DNA of 64,000 nt from Mucilaginibacter terrae (GCF_031951985.1 NZ_JAVLVU010000001.1:2604001-2668000), one strand, 5' to 3'; counted from the stretch's first letter, positions 1 to 10,459 are shown. Numbers and translations: made by a program. The notes: generated by a model from the letters alone, not told the origin.

Positions 1-422
1 TCGGTAGAATCAACTACCATATCAAAATTGCCTATTACATTTAGCGCATTATGCACGCTAAGTAACTCATTGTATATTTTAAAGTCAACCTCGCTGTTTA
101 GCTCACCTAATTTGGCAGCGGCGGTATATGCTTTACTTTGCCCTACTTCATTATCCGTATATAAAACCTGCCGGTGCAAGTTGCTCAGGCTAATTACATC
201 GGCATCAATAATACCAATTGTACCCACGCCCATACCCGTTAAATATTGCAGCACAGGCACCCCTAAGCCACCTGCACCCACTACCAAAACTTTAGCCGAA
301 GCCAATTTTTGCTGTCCCGCCAAACCAAATCCAGCCAAACCAACCTGGCGGGCGTAGCGGAGCCCCCCGGCTCCCTGAAGGGGTAGTTTTTGATTGGGCT
401 TAGTTAAATCTCCGTTGGGCAT
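1..422 (-). CDS. moeB: MoeB/ThiF/HesA-family adenylyltransferase, 3' end cut by window
   Basis: E1-like enzyme that adenylates the C-terminal Gly-Gly of MoaD or ThiS so the protein can carry sulfur. The reverse strand is open from an ATG at 420-422 to the window edge (about 140 residues). It shows the family start RYARQ, the nucleotide-binding GAGGLG, the run GIIDADVISLSNLHRQVL with the conserved Arg-Gln, and IGNFDMVVDST. It is the last visible gene of the Moco operon, 38 bp after moaA, which favours MoeB over ThiF, although a ThiF role cannot be excluded. The first 20 or so residues before RYARQ are encoded partly by a GC-rich repeat-like stretch, and a heptamer array touches the start codon, so the exact start is uncertain. 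The family identity is clear. Confidence 0.85.
   Translation of the reverse strand, partial: MPNGDLTKPNQKLPLQGAGGLRYARQVGLAGFGLAGQQKLASAKVLVVGAGGLGVPVLQYLTGMGVGTIGIIDADVISLSNLHRQVLYTDNEVGQSKAYTAAAKLGELNSEVDFKIYNELLSVHNALNVIGNFDMVVDST
361..392. repeat. GC-rich REP-like stretch inside the moeB start region
   Basis: The sequence from 361 has imperfect dyad character (AGCCCCCCGGCTCCCT, then GAAGGGG) and resembles the C-run/G-run elements near 3790, 16620, 59390 and 59930. Here it lies in the reading frame of moeB and encodes a low-complexity KLPLQGAGGL segment just before the conserved RYARQ. Confidence 0.4.
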
Positions 423-457
423 TGTCTTGACTCTTGGTTCTTGGCTATTGATTCTCT
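423..457. repeat. Degenerate heptamer array (5 units) touching the moeB start codon
   Basis: Five consecutive 7-mers can be read on the plus strand: TGTCTTG, ACTCTTG, GTTCTTG, GCTATTG, ATTCTCT. The array begins at the base next to the reverse-strand ATG of moeB and fills the gap to moaA, so it occupies the region where a ribosome would bind. Confidence 0.6.
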
Positions 458-460
458 TCG

Positions 461-1456
461 CTATCCTCCCAACACCGACATCGACGTATTGATCTCTCCC
501 ATACTGGCAGCTTCGGCGGCAAAGCCATCGGCTTCGCGTTTGCTTACCGCTATCAGGATTTGCTGTTCAATATCTTCTGTGGATGCGCCTTTGCGCAGTA
601 AATCGCGCAGGTTGGTTGCAGGGAGGCCGTACAGGCAGGTGCGCAGTTCGCCGGTTGCCGATAGGCGGATACGGTTACAGGTACCGCAAAAGGTACGGCT
701 AAACGATGGTATAATTCCAAAGCTCCCTTTGTAACCCGGTATTTTATAATTAATCGAGGTTGAACTGGTTTCGCTGATAAGTTGGCCGGCGTTAGGGTAA
801 TGCTGATGGATATAATCATATATACGCACATGGTTCCAGTCTGACAGTACCTGCGAGCCATCGCTGCCGTTAAAGGGCATTTCCTCTAAAAAACGCACTG
901 ACAGCGCGTTCTCTCTGGTTAGTTCGATGAAAGGAATTATATCCTGAATATTCTTATTTTCGGCTACCACGCAGTTTAGCTTCACCTCGAAACCGCTGTT
1001 GAGCAGTTTAAAGATCCCAGCGTACACACTTTCAAAATTATCGCGGCGGGTTATTTGCTCAAAGCGTTCGCGGCTTAACGAGTCGAGACTGATATTGATC
1101 TTGCGGATGCCCATTTGCAGCAACCCGGCCTGGTATTTAGCCGAAAGGGTTCCGTTGCTGGTAACAGTTATTTCATCCAAACCGTCAACTACCCGCAGCT
1201 TTTGTAAAAAGGGCATTATACCGTTGCGGATGAATGGCTCGCCACCGGTAATACGTATTTTAGAAACGCCCAGGTTGCAGAATATGGTTGATAGCTGCAA
1301 CATCTCCTCAAACGACATCAGATCTTTACGGCGCGCAAAATCGATGCCTTCTTCGGGCATACAATAGTAGCACCTAAAATTACAGCGGTCGGTTACCGAT
1401 AGCCGCAGGTAATTCAGTTGCCTGCCATATTGATCAATAAGTACGTTTTCTTTCAT
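461..1456 (-). CDS. moaA: GTP 3',8-cyclase MoaA
   Basis: Radical SAM enzyme that, with MoaC, converts GTP to cyclic pyranopterin monophosphate, the first step of molybdenum cofactor synthesis in the cytoplasm. The 331-residue protein has the N-terminal cluster motif C25-x3-C29-x2-C32, the GGEPF motif typical of radical SAM folds, the second cluster cysteines C257, C260 and C274 that bind GTP, and the C-terminal Gly-Gly of the family. Length is normal for MoaA. It lies 8 bp after moaE and is translated with the moa/mod genes. Identification is secure. Confidence 0.97.
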   Translation of the reverse strand: MKENVLIDQYGRQLNYLRLSVTDRCNFRCYYCMPEEGIDFARRKDLMSFEEMLQLSTIFCNLGVSKIRITGGEPFIRNGIMPFLQKLRVVDGLDEITVTSNGTLSAKYQAGLLQMGIRKINISLDSLSRERFEQITRRDNFESVYAGIFKLLNSGFEVKLNCVVAENKNIQDIIPFIELTRENALSVRFLEEMPFNGSDGSQVLSDWNHVRIYDYIHQHYPNAGQLISETSSTSINYKIPGYKGSFGIIPSFSRTFCGTCNRIRLSATGELRTCLYGLPATNLRDLLRKGASTEDIEQQILIAVSKREADGFAAEAASMGEINTSMSVLGG

Positions 1457-1464
1457 TTATTTGC

Positions 1465-1875
1465 TTACGGATGCGCATTCACCCAAACGCTGTTATCTTC
1501 AAAATATTCCTTTTTCCATATGGGCACCGTTTTTTTCAACTCGTCTATCAAAAAACGACAAGCCTCAAACGAGGCATCTCTGTGTGCCGACGATACGCCT
1601 ACCACCACTACCGGTGTACCCGGCTCTTTAGCACCTACCGCATGTATTACCGCAACTTTAGCCAAAGGCCATTTTTGCATAGCCAGGCTGGCCACATGTT
1701 CCATTTGCCTGAGTGCCATGGCATCATAGGCCTCAAAATCGAGCCTCAAAACCTCCTTGCCCTTGGTTTGATTACGTACGGTACCTACAAACAGGTTTAC
1801 CGCACCCGCATCGGGCGAGTTGAGGTGGGCATAAGCCTCATTTAAATCTATATGGTCAACTAATTTTATCAGCAT
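1465..1875 (-). CDS. moaE: Molybdopterin synthase catalytic subunit MoaE
   Basis: Large subunit of molybdopterin synthase; it uses the thiocarboxylated MoaD tail to insert two sulfurs into cPMP. The 136-residue protein shows GAVNLFVGTVRNQTKGK near the N terminus, the LDFEAYDAMA strand, VGVSSAHRDASFEACRF in the middle, and the C-terminal PIWKKEYFEDNSVWV segment with the catalytic lysines. Only one base separates it from the moaD stop, so the two subunits are probably translationally coupled. Confidence 0.96.
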   Translation of the reverse strand: MLIKLVDHIDLNEAYAHLNSPDAGAVNLFVGTVRNQTKGKEVLRLDFEAYDAMALRQMEHVASLAMQKWPLAKVAVIHAVGAKEPGTPVVVVGVSSAHRDASFEACRFLIDELKKTVPIWKKEYFEDNSVWVNAHP

Positions 1876-1876
1876 A

Positions 1877-2116
1877 TTATCCGCCGCTCACGGGTGGTAT
1901 TAAGGCAATTTCTTGTCCTGCATGTATGGCATCATCGTCCTCAGCATACTCACTATCAACAGCCACAGCCAGCGAACTTAAAGTTTGCATAGCCGGGTAT
2001 TGTTGGCCAAGCCAGCTTTTAAGCTCCTTTACTGTACTAACACCGGCATTGGCAGGCACGGTAAGCTTACTATGCCCGGTAATATCGCGTGTTATGCCAA
2101 ATAGCAGTATGTTCAT
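1877..2116 (-). CDS. moaD: Molybdopterin synthase sulfur-carrier subunit MoaD
   Basis: Ubiquitin-like small subunit of molybdopterin synthase. The protein is 79 residues when started at MNILLFG, ends in the functional Gly-Gly (IPPVSGG), and carries the usual ALAVDSEY-like and HAGQEIALIPP segments. An upstream in-frame extension exists but it only translates a heptamer repeat into a low-complexity, Gln/Arg-rich peptide, so I start at 2116. The partner MoaE follows after one base and the activating MoeB-like gene is three genes downstream. Confidence 0.93.
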   Translation of the reverse strand: MNILLFGITRDITGHSKLTVPANAGVSTVKELKSWLGQQYPAMQTLSSLAVAVDSEYAEDDDAIHAGQEIALIPPVSGG

Positions 2117-2160
2117 TGTTGTCTGTTGTCTGTTGTCTCTTGTCTGTTGTCTCTTGTCTG
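2117..2160. repeat. Heptamer tandem repeat (6 near-perfect copies) touching the moaD start codon
   Basis: Six consecutive copies of TTGTCTS (S is G or C) run from 2119 to 2160 on the plus strand, ending at the base next to the reverse-strand ATG of moaD. No purine-rich ribosome binding site is visible in or beside the array. A 7-bp dyad (TGTTAAG, CTTAACA) overlaps its outer end at 2159-2178. Confidence 0.8.
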
Positions 2161-2205
2161 TTAAGGAAATTCTTAACAACAGCAAAAGTTTGCCTGAAAG
2201 TAAAG

Positions 2206-3060
2206 TTACGAAAGCTTTTGTAAAGAAAGGTCAGCGGCATGTATACTTACCTTATCGCCCACTTTTAGGCTATGGGTTTGTGCCGATGTGGGGATTGGTA
2301 TAATATTACCCTGTGCAAGGATTTCGATGCGGCTATCATCGGCAAATAATACTTCACCAATTAAAATTAGTTTGCCTTGTTGTTGGTGCAGGCCAAATAC
2401 CTGGGCAGGTGTTCCGGCTTGCAAAATGCTTCCCTGATCCATGCGGATAACCCTATTAGCCAATTTATAAATTTCGGGGATGTGATGACTAACCAGCACC
2501 GTGGTTAATTTAAGTTGTTGGTGAATAAGTTGCAGCTCGTTTTGCAGGTTAATGCGCGTTGCATCATCCACAGCCGACAAGGGTTCATCCAGCAAAAGAA
2601 TTTCGGGTTGGCGCACCAGGGCACGGGCCAAGGCCACACGCTGTTTTTGCCCGCCCGACAAGACCTGCGGTTTTTGCTGTGCCAGGTTTTGCAGGCCTGT
2701 TATTTCAATTAATTGCTGCACTTTGCTTTTATTGGCATTAGCAGGCAGGGCGTACAATAAGTTTTCCTCCACCGTCATATTAGGAAACAGGGCATAATCC
2801 TGAAACACCAAACCTATGTTACGTTTTTGCGGCGGCAGGTTTATTTTTTTAGCAGTGTTGAGCCAGATTTTTCCGTTAACTTCAATGATGCCCTGCTCGG
2901 GCTGCAATAATCCGGCAATTATGCGCAATAAACTGGTTTTGCCCGCGCCGGATGCGCCGTATAAGGCGGTGAATGATTGAACCGGTAGCTCTACATCAAT
3001 ATTGAGCGCCCCATCGCCACCTGCCATATGCAGTTTTTTCTGTATACTGATTTTTATCAT
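2206..3060 (-). CDS. modC: Molybdate ABC transporter ATP-binding protein ModC
   Basis: ATPase that powers molybdate import through ModB. The 284-residue protein has Walker A GASGAGKT (35-42), the Q-loop VFQDYALFPNMTV, signature LSGGQKQR, Walker B ILLLDEP and the H-loop histidine in VSHH, followed by a C-terminal TOBE-like region that probably binds oxyanion. It overlaps modB by 4 bp (ATGA), which points to coupled translation. The setting between modB and the moa genes supports molybdate rather than sulfate as substrate. Confidence 0.92.
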   Translation of the reverse strand: MIKISIQKKLHMAGGDGALNIDVELPVQSFTALYGASGAGKTSLLRIIAGLLQPEQGIIEVNGKIWLNTAKKINLPPQKRNIGLVFQDYALFPNMTVEENLLYALPANANKSKVQQLIEITGLQNLAQQKPQVLSGGQKQRVALARALVRQPEILLLDEPLSAVDDATRINLQNELQLIHQQLKLTTVLVSHHIPEIYKLANRVIRMDQGSILQAGTPAQVFGLHQQQGKLILIGEVLFADDSRIEILAQGNIIPIPTSAQTHSLKVGDKVSIHAADLSLQKLS

Positions 3061-3731
3061 GTGGCTATGCGGCTTTTGTTTAAACGTTTGTTGGTAAGGT
3101 ATACCGTTAACAATATAACAAACGAAACCACCATCAATATAGCCGCATAAATATGCGCAGTACTAAAATTGAGCGATTCTACCTCATCATAAATGGCAAT
3201 GGATGCTACTTTGGTAACGCCCGGAATATTGCCGCCAATCATGAGTACCAAACCAAATTCGCCCAGCGTATGGGCAAACGTAAGGATAATGCCCGTTAAC
3301 AAGGCTGGTTTTATATTGGGCAGCAAAACTTTAATAAACGTTTGCCAGCTTGATTTTCCCAACGTTTGCGATGCTTCGCGCAAGCTGGCCGGCAAAGCTT
3401 CTAATCCCGCCTGTACCGGGTGCACCATAAACGGCAAACTGTAAATAATTGAACTAATTACTAACCCGGAAAAAGAAAATAAAAGCCTGATGTTAAAAGC
3501 TACATCCAGCATTTTACCAAAACCATTTTGCGGACTAAAAGCCAGCAACAAATAAAAACCCAGCACCGATGGCGGCAGCACTAAAGGCAAACTAATAATG
3601 GCTTCTAAAAAAGGCTTCAGTTTAGACCGGCTTTTGGCCAGTACCGCCGCTATGGGAATACCCAGCAGTAACAAGCACAAGGTAGTTGCAAGTGCCAATT
3701 TGAAAGTAAGCCATAGGGGTTGATACATCAT
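3057..3731 (-). CDS. modB: Molybdate ABC transporter permease ModB
   Basis: Inner-membrane channel subunit of the ModABC importer. The 224-residue protein has about five hydrophobic segments and the EAA-type loop (EASQTLGKSSWQTFIKVLLP) that docks on the ATPase. ISLPLVLPPSVLGFYLL and FAHTLGEFGLVLMIGGN are typical of ModB. Two ATG codons are in tandem at the start; either could be used. It follows modA after a repeat-rich gap. Confidence 0.93.
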   Translation of the reverse strand: MMYQPLWLTFKLALATTLCLLLLGIPIAAVLAKSRSKLKPFLEAIISLPLVLPPSVLGFYLLLAFSPQNGFGKMLDVAFNIRLLFSFSGLVISSIIYSLPFMVHPVQAGLEALPASLREASQTLGKSSWQTFIKVLLPNIKPALLTGIILTFAHTLGEFGLVLMIGGNIPGVTKVASIAIYDEVESLNFSTAHIYAAILMVVSFVILLTVYLTNKRLNKSRIAT

Positions 3732-3824
3732 AAAACCTCTCCTAAATCCTCTCCAAAGGAGAGGATTTTTAAACCACTACTATATTTTAAAGCCCTCCCT
3801 CCCGGGGAGGGTTGGATGGGGCTA
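3732..3824. repeat. Two palindromic REP-like elements between modA and modB
   Basis: Two GC-rich hairpins occur in the short intergenic gap: CCTCTCC followed by GGAGAGG near 3756-3772, and CCCTCCC facing GGGAGGG near 3793-3812 followed by TTGGATGGGGCT. The second overlaps the modA stop codon (TAG on the reverse strand, 3822-3824). The arm plus the tail TTGGGTGGGGC-type sequence recurs near 16700 and 59945. Confidence 0.6.
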
Positions 3825-4559
3825 TTTGTAACCATAGGCTTTAAATATCGCCTTTGCTTGAGCGCTAAACAAAAACTTATAAAATTTCTTTACCTGTTGC
3901 AAATTCCCACCTGTTGATGATTTAAGAATAACCACTGCCTGGGCAATGGGTTTATATAACTTGCTATCGATTTCGGTGTAGCTTCCTTTATCTTTTTGTG
4001 CAGGATCTAACACTACCGATTTTGCTGTAAATGCCACATCAACCGCACCGGTAAGTAAGTATTGATTTACCTGTGCAATGCTTTCGCCGTAAACTATTTT
4101 AGGTTGAAGCTGGGTGTATAGTTTAAGTTTTTGCAAAGTTTGAATTGTGGCCTCGCCATAGGGGGCTAATTTAGGATTAGCAACGGCTATTTTTCTAATA
4201 TCGGCTTTTATGAGGTTGTTTACGGGCAGCTTTATTGTAGTATTGCTCCATAACACCAATGTTCCGTAAGCATAAACCTCTGGTTTACCTATAGTAAGCT
4301 GTTTTTCATAAAGCTCTTGGGGGTATTTCATATCGGCCGACATGAATATATCAAACGGTGCGCCCTGTTCAATTTGTGCAGTAAATTTGCCTGATGAACC
4401 TATAATCAGTTCTGGTTCTATACCGGTCAGTTGTTTAAACTCTTTTACCAATTCCTGGCTTACAAATTGGGCATTAGCGGCCGCCGCAATACGTAAACGT
4501 TGTGCATTTGAGCAAAATGGCACCAACAAAATGGTAAGGGCAAATAGTGTTAGTTTCAT
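3822..4559 (-). CDS. modA: Molybdate-binding periplasmic protein ModA
   Basis: Periplasmic substrate-binding protein that delivers molybdate to ModBC. A 19-residue signal peptide ends SNA before a mature N terminus RLRIAAAANAQFV, followed by the anion-binding elements IIGSSGKFTAQIEQGAPFDIFMSAD and the late Tyr-containing segment VVILKSS. The 245-residue length is normal. It starts one base after the stop of the small molybdopterin-fold gene. Its stop codon lies in a palindromic repeat. Confidence 0.94.
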   Translation of the reverse strand: MKLTLFALTILLVPFCSNAQRLRIAAAANAQFVSQELVKEFKQLTGIEPELIIGSSGKFTAQIEQGAPFDIFMSADMKYPQELYEKQLTIGKPEVYAYGTLVLWSNTTIKLPVNNLIKADIRKIAVANPKLAPYGEATIQTLQKLKLYTQLQPKIVYGESIAQVNQYLLTGAVDVAFTAKSVVLDPAQKDKGSYTEIDSKLYKPIAQAVVILKSSTGGNLQQVKKFYKFLFSAQAKAIFKAYGYK

Positions 4560-4560
4560 A

Positions 4561-5043
4561 TTATTGAACGGTTACCAATTCAATACTAACTACCTGGCGC
4601 AGCCAACGAGCATGTTTTCTTTCGCCCGGAACAATTATCTGGTAGGGTGCATAACCTTCGGGCAAAAGTTGCTTATCAACTTTGTTAGCCAATATAATGG
4701 TGCGGTTGGCAAACAACGGGTCAATTTCAGGAAGTGTATAAATGGCCTTGTAATTATCAGCAGCTGTAACAATTATATACGAAACAATGGTTTTCTTTTT
4801 AGCCGAATCGCCCAATATTACTCCGGAATTTTTTAAAACATCGGCAAGGGCAACACCGGTGTATCTGTGTACTTTTTCATCGTGGCCTTTGGCCATCAAT
4901 ACAACAGGCTTAAGATTGGCAAACATCGCCTTAGTAAAATTAAAGCTGTTAATACCTTTACCGCTGATTGTGATATTTTGTGCCTTGCTACCAAACGAAA
5001 GCACTGCCATAACAATGAGCAGCACCAGTAATTTTTGTTTCAT
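4561..5043 (-). CDS. Small secreted molybdopterin-binding-fold (sulfite oxidase-like) protein without cysteine
   Basis: A 160-residue protein with a signal peptide ending SKA before QNITISGKG. The body matches the layout of the oxidoreductase molybdopterin-binding domain family: an N-terminal ITISGKG strand, YTGVALADVLKNSGV, a central VTAADNYKAIYTLPE (A-x-D-x-Y pattern), LPEGYAPYQIIVPGE, then RWLRQVVSIEL. Full sulfite-oxidase-type enzymes hold Mo through a cysteine; this protein has no cysteine at all. It sits between mobA and modA, so a role in molybdate or cofactor handling in the periplasm is plausible, but the function is unknown. Confidence 0.7.
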   Translation of the reverse strand: MKQKLLVLLIVMAVLSFGSKAQNITISGKGINSFNFTKAMFANLKPVVLMAKGHDEKVHRYTGVALADVLKNSGVILGDSAKKKTIVSYIIVTAADNYKAIYTLPEIDPLFANRTIILANKVDKQLLPEGYAPYQIIVPGERKHARWLRQVVSIELVTVQ

Positions 5044-5081
5044 GAAGATTTTGTTTCAATGTGCCAATATAGTTCATTTTG

Positions 5082-6227
5082 CTATGAGGTTCGCTGCAAA
5101 TGCTGCATTACCCTATCGCGTTCTTCAGGGTAGTTTATATTTTGAAGGTCGGCAACATCAGGAACCTGCAATAACTCAACTTCCGAATTGATGAGCACCT
5201 TGCGCGGACAGGAATAACCCTGGCTCAAAAACTGTAACATAGCCGGATAAGCACGTGGCTCCCAAATGGTAATCAACGGTTCGGGAAACTGGCTATCACT
5301 ATCCATAAAACAGGTAGCCATTTTTGACGGATTACGTTGCTCGACCAAATAGGCTAATGTTTGTGCCGATAAATAAGGTAAATCGCAAGCAACAGTTAGC
5401 CATGCAGTATTTGGATTATTTTGAAAAGCCGAAAGTATACCGCCCAAAGACCCTAATCCTATAAATGTATCTGTAATTGCAGGTAAATTCTCTTCAGCAT
5501 TTATGGTTGCGGCATTTGCATATGAAATAAATGTTTGGGCACAGTGCGCACTTAATAATTCGTGCATGTGTATGCGCTGGCTTTGCCCAAAGTAATTTAT
5601 GCCACCCTTATCGGTTTGCATACGCTCGCTTTTACCGCCGGCTAATACCAAGCCGTTTAATGGCGACAGTTTTTGCTTAAGCCAATTGCTAACAAAAGTT
5701 GTAATAGCAAGCGTATCGCTTAGTTTTAAAATTGGAGCTGCAAAACCAACAGGCAAATGCTTTATAAGATAATCGGGCAGGCTGCTAACATCATCAGTCA
5801 GCAAAATGAGTTGCACATTGGTTAGCTTTTCCAGTTTTTTTTCCAGTGGTTTTGCCGGGTCGATAACTATAACCTGGCTTTGGGCAATAAAGTGATTGCC
5901 GTTAACCAATACAAAATCCTGTTCGTTAAACAGCACCCGGTTTTGAAAGGGATTGAACGAATGTTTATAGCTTATACTCCGATAAGTAATTTTGTCTATA
6001 AACTCAACCGAACCACCATTAGTTAATACGGAATCTTCATTAATTGCAGAACCATTATGCTCAGTATCAACATAAGCAATGTTGTATTGCTGGTTCAGTT
6101 CTTGTATTATACCATTAACCAAATTACGTATGGCGGCACAGTTTGTACCTAATATGGCCAACTCATTACGATGAAACTCGCCATAACCGGGCTTTGATAA
6201 TTTTGCGTGTTTCTGATGTTTAGCCAT
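5082..6227 (-). CDS. mobA: MobA-type molybdenum cofactor guanylyltransferase fused to a MobB-like N domain
   Basis: The C-terminal half (from about residue 190) is a MobA-like nucleotidyltransferase: GLVLAGGKSERMQTDKGG, GLGSLGGILSAFQ, and VACDLPYLSAQTL with the metal-binding Asp. It would attach GMP to the molybdenum cofactor. The N-terminal half resembles a MobB/P-loop GTPase scaffold, but the expected P-loop is degenerate (LGTNCAAIRNL, without GKT/S). I start at the ATG at 6227 (MAKHQKHAKLSK), giving 381 residues; an upstream non-ATG extension is also open. The start overlaps the end of moaC by 8 bp. Confidence 0.82.
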   Translation of the reverse strand: MAKHQKHAKLSKPGYGEFHRNELAILGTNCAAIRNLVNGIIQELNQQYNIAYVDTEHNGSAINEDSVLTNGGSVEFIDKITYRSISYKHSFNPFQNRVLFNEQDFVLVNGNHFIAQSQVIVIDPAKPLEKKLEKLTNVQLILLTDDVSSLPDYLIKHLPVGFAAPILKLSDTLAITTFVSNWLKQKLSPLNGLVLAGGKSERMQTDKGGINYFGQSQRIHMHELLSAHCAQTFISYANAATINAEENLPAITDTFIGLGSLGGILSAFQNNPNTAWLTVACDLPYLSAQTLAYLVEQRNPSKMATCFMDSDSQFPEPLITIWEPRAYPAMLQFLSQGYSCPRKVLINSEVELLQVPDVADLQNINYPEERDRVMQHLQRTS

Positions 6228-6708
6228 TGTAATCGTTTTTACCACCAGTTTTTCTAAGCAATTTTGTCTCCTTAATAACAATATGGTGTGAAAATGCTTT
6301 GCACATATCGTAAATGGTTAATGCAGCAACACTTGCCCCCGTTAAGGCCTCCATTTCGACACCGGTTTTAGATGTAATGCTCACAGTACATTCAATTACT
6401 ACTTCATGATCTTCATTAACGCTGATGTTTACCTTGCAATTCTCTAAAGCCAACGGATGGCATAGGGGTATCAGATCTGCAGTTTTTTTTGCAGCCATAG
6501 TGCCGCCAATAATAGCGGTTTGAAATACGGGCCCCTTTTTAGTTTGAATATCATTTCCTTCAAGCTGCTGCATAATTTCATTACCAAGCACCACTATACT
6601 TTGAGCCACTGCTGTACGTTTGCTTACCAGCTTATCACCAACATCTACCATAGCAGGGAAACCACTTTCGGGGTTAATATGGGTAAATGTTTTGTCGGAA
6701 TTATTCAT
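6220..6708 (-). CDS. moaC: Cyclic pyranopterin monophosphate synthase MoaC
   Basis: Works after MoaA to form cPMP from the 3',8-cyclo-GTP intermediate. The 162-residue protein has the conserved KKTADLIPLCHPL and GVEMEALTGASVAALTIYDM segments, with the active-site Lys and Asp in the second, and MVDVGDK near the N terminus. It is the first gene of the Moco operon; a TAAATTTG -7 element lies 25 bp upstream. It overlaps mobA by 8 bp. Confidence 0.96.
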   Translation of the reverse strand: MNNSDKTFTHINPESGFPAMVDVGDKLVSKRTAVAQSIVVLGNEIMQQLEGNDIQTKKGPVFQTAIIGGTMAAKKTADLIPLCHPLALENCKVNISVNEDHEVVIECTVSITSKTGVEMEALTGASVAALTIYDMCKAFSHHIVIKETKLLRKTGGKNDYNG

Positions 6709-6732
6709 ATTTTTTTGTATTTAAAGCAAACA

Positions 6733-6740
6733 CAAATTTA
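6733..6740 (-). promoter_or_regulatory. Candidate -7 element of the Moco operon promoter
   Basis: On the reverse strand the sequence reads TAAATTTG, a full match to the Bacteroidota -7 consensus TAnnTTTG. It would place the transcript start about 20 bases before the moaC ATG. No clear -33 TTTG was seen. A short dyad, ATACAT-AA-ATGTAT (6801-6814), lies further upstream. Confidence 0.55.
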
Positions 6741-6849
6741 CTGAAGAATTTAGTTAGAAATGGGGGTATAATGAAAGGGAAGTGAGCTAATGTACTTATG
6801 ATACATAAATGTATAGGTATAATACTATGAGAGAAAGGGTATTAAACGC

Positions 6850-6882
6850 AAAAAACCCCGCTACGAGTGAACGTACGGGGTT
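6850..6882 (-). terminator. Rho-independent terminator of the rRNA operon
   Basis: AACCCCG and CGGGGTT form a perfect 7-bp outer stem with an inner TACG/CGTA pairing. On the reverse strand the hairpin is followed by six T. It lies just beyond the 5S gene and separates the rRNA operon from moaC. Confidence 0.85.
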
Positions 6883-6893
6883 GATTGATAAGG

Positions 6894-7004
<111 letters not shown>

Positions 7005-7205
7005 ATTTCTTTTTGTTTGAAGGGAAGGATGGAAAGGAGAAGGGTGAAAGGTTTTGATACCTTTATCCTTTTGCCTTTGACCTACCGGCCTTAACAATGA
7101 CATATTATTGAAAGAAGCAACTGTTTTTTCCTGAAAAGAACTTTACAGTACTATTTTGTTTTTTGAGTTCGGTGATGTGACCGGAAAGATCACACCACCT
7201 TATCT

Positions 7206-10092
<2,887 letters not shown>

Positions 10093-10149
10093 CTACCTGT
10101 ATCGCTTTTGCTCGATACGGTATGTTTTATTTAGTTCAAGTTATTTCAG

Positions 10150-10234
10150 AGTCAGGAGTCAAGAGTCAGGAATCAAGACAATTGCTTGTCTGTATTATTG
10201 AGTCTTTATTCTGTACTCTTCGTAACTGTCCTTC
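10150..10234. repeat. Inverted heptamer arrays in the 23S-tRNA-Ala spacer
   Basis: Left arm units AGTCAGG, AGTCAAG, AGTCAGG, AATCAAG; right arm units TTGTCTG, TATTATT, GAGTCTT, TATTCTG, TACTCTT. The right arm is the approximate reverse complement of the left, so the transcript could fold into a long imperfect hairpin around ACAATTGC. Confidence 0.65.
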
Positions 10235-10295
10235 ACTGTTGTTTTTTCAGTTTTTCAATTACTTCTTCCAATATGTCAAAGAACGTTTTGCTTTT

Positions 10296-10367
10296 AGTAC
10301 TTAGTAGTGAGTACTTAGTATCAAGACCGGAGTCTTTTTACTTTATACTTGCTACTTACTACTCGTA
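10296..10367. repeat. Second inverted heptamer arrangement next to tRNA-Ala
   Basis: Left units AGTACTT, AGTAGTG, AGTACTT, AGTATCA, AGACCGG, AGTCTTT; right units ACTTTAT, ACTTGCT, ACTTACT, ACTCGTA. The two arms are imperfect reverse complements, again with period 7. Confidence 0.65.
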
Positions 10368-10374
10368 AGCATCG

Positions 10375-10448
10375 TGGAGAATAACGGATTCGAACCGTTG
10401 ACCCCCTGCGTGCAAGGCAGGTGCTCTAGCCAGCTGAGCTAATTCCCC
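10375..10448 (-). tRNA. tRNA-Ala (anticodon TGC)
   Basis: The reverse strand folds as a tRNA: acceptor GGGGAAT with ATTCTCC, the D-arm AGCTCAGCTGGCTAGAGC, anticodon loop CTTGCAC with TGC, and T-arm GGTTCGAATCC. The 3' CCA is not encoded. The position between 16S and 23S with tRNA-Ile is standard. Confidence 0.95.
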
Positions 10449-10459
10449 TTTTAAAAAGC

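Noticed and set aside
28..357. Plus-strand frame of 109 codons at the left edge
   Set aside because: It is the shadow of the reverse-strand MoeB/ThiF gene, whose motifs GAGGLG and HRQVL are seen in the other strand.
2206..2797. Plus-strand frames inside modC
   Set aside because: They are shadows of the reverse-strand ATPase motifs.
6801..6814. Dyad ATACAT-AA-ATGTAT as a ModE-like operator of the Moco operon
   Set aside because: Arms are short and AT-rich, it lies about 65 bases above the -7, and no molybdate-repressor consensus could be matched from memory.
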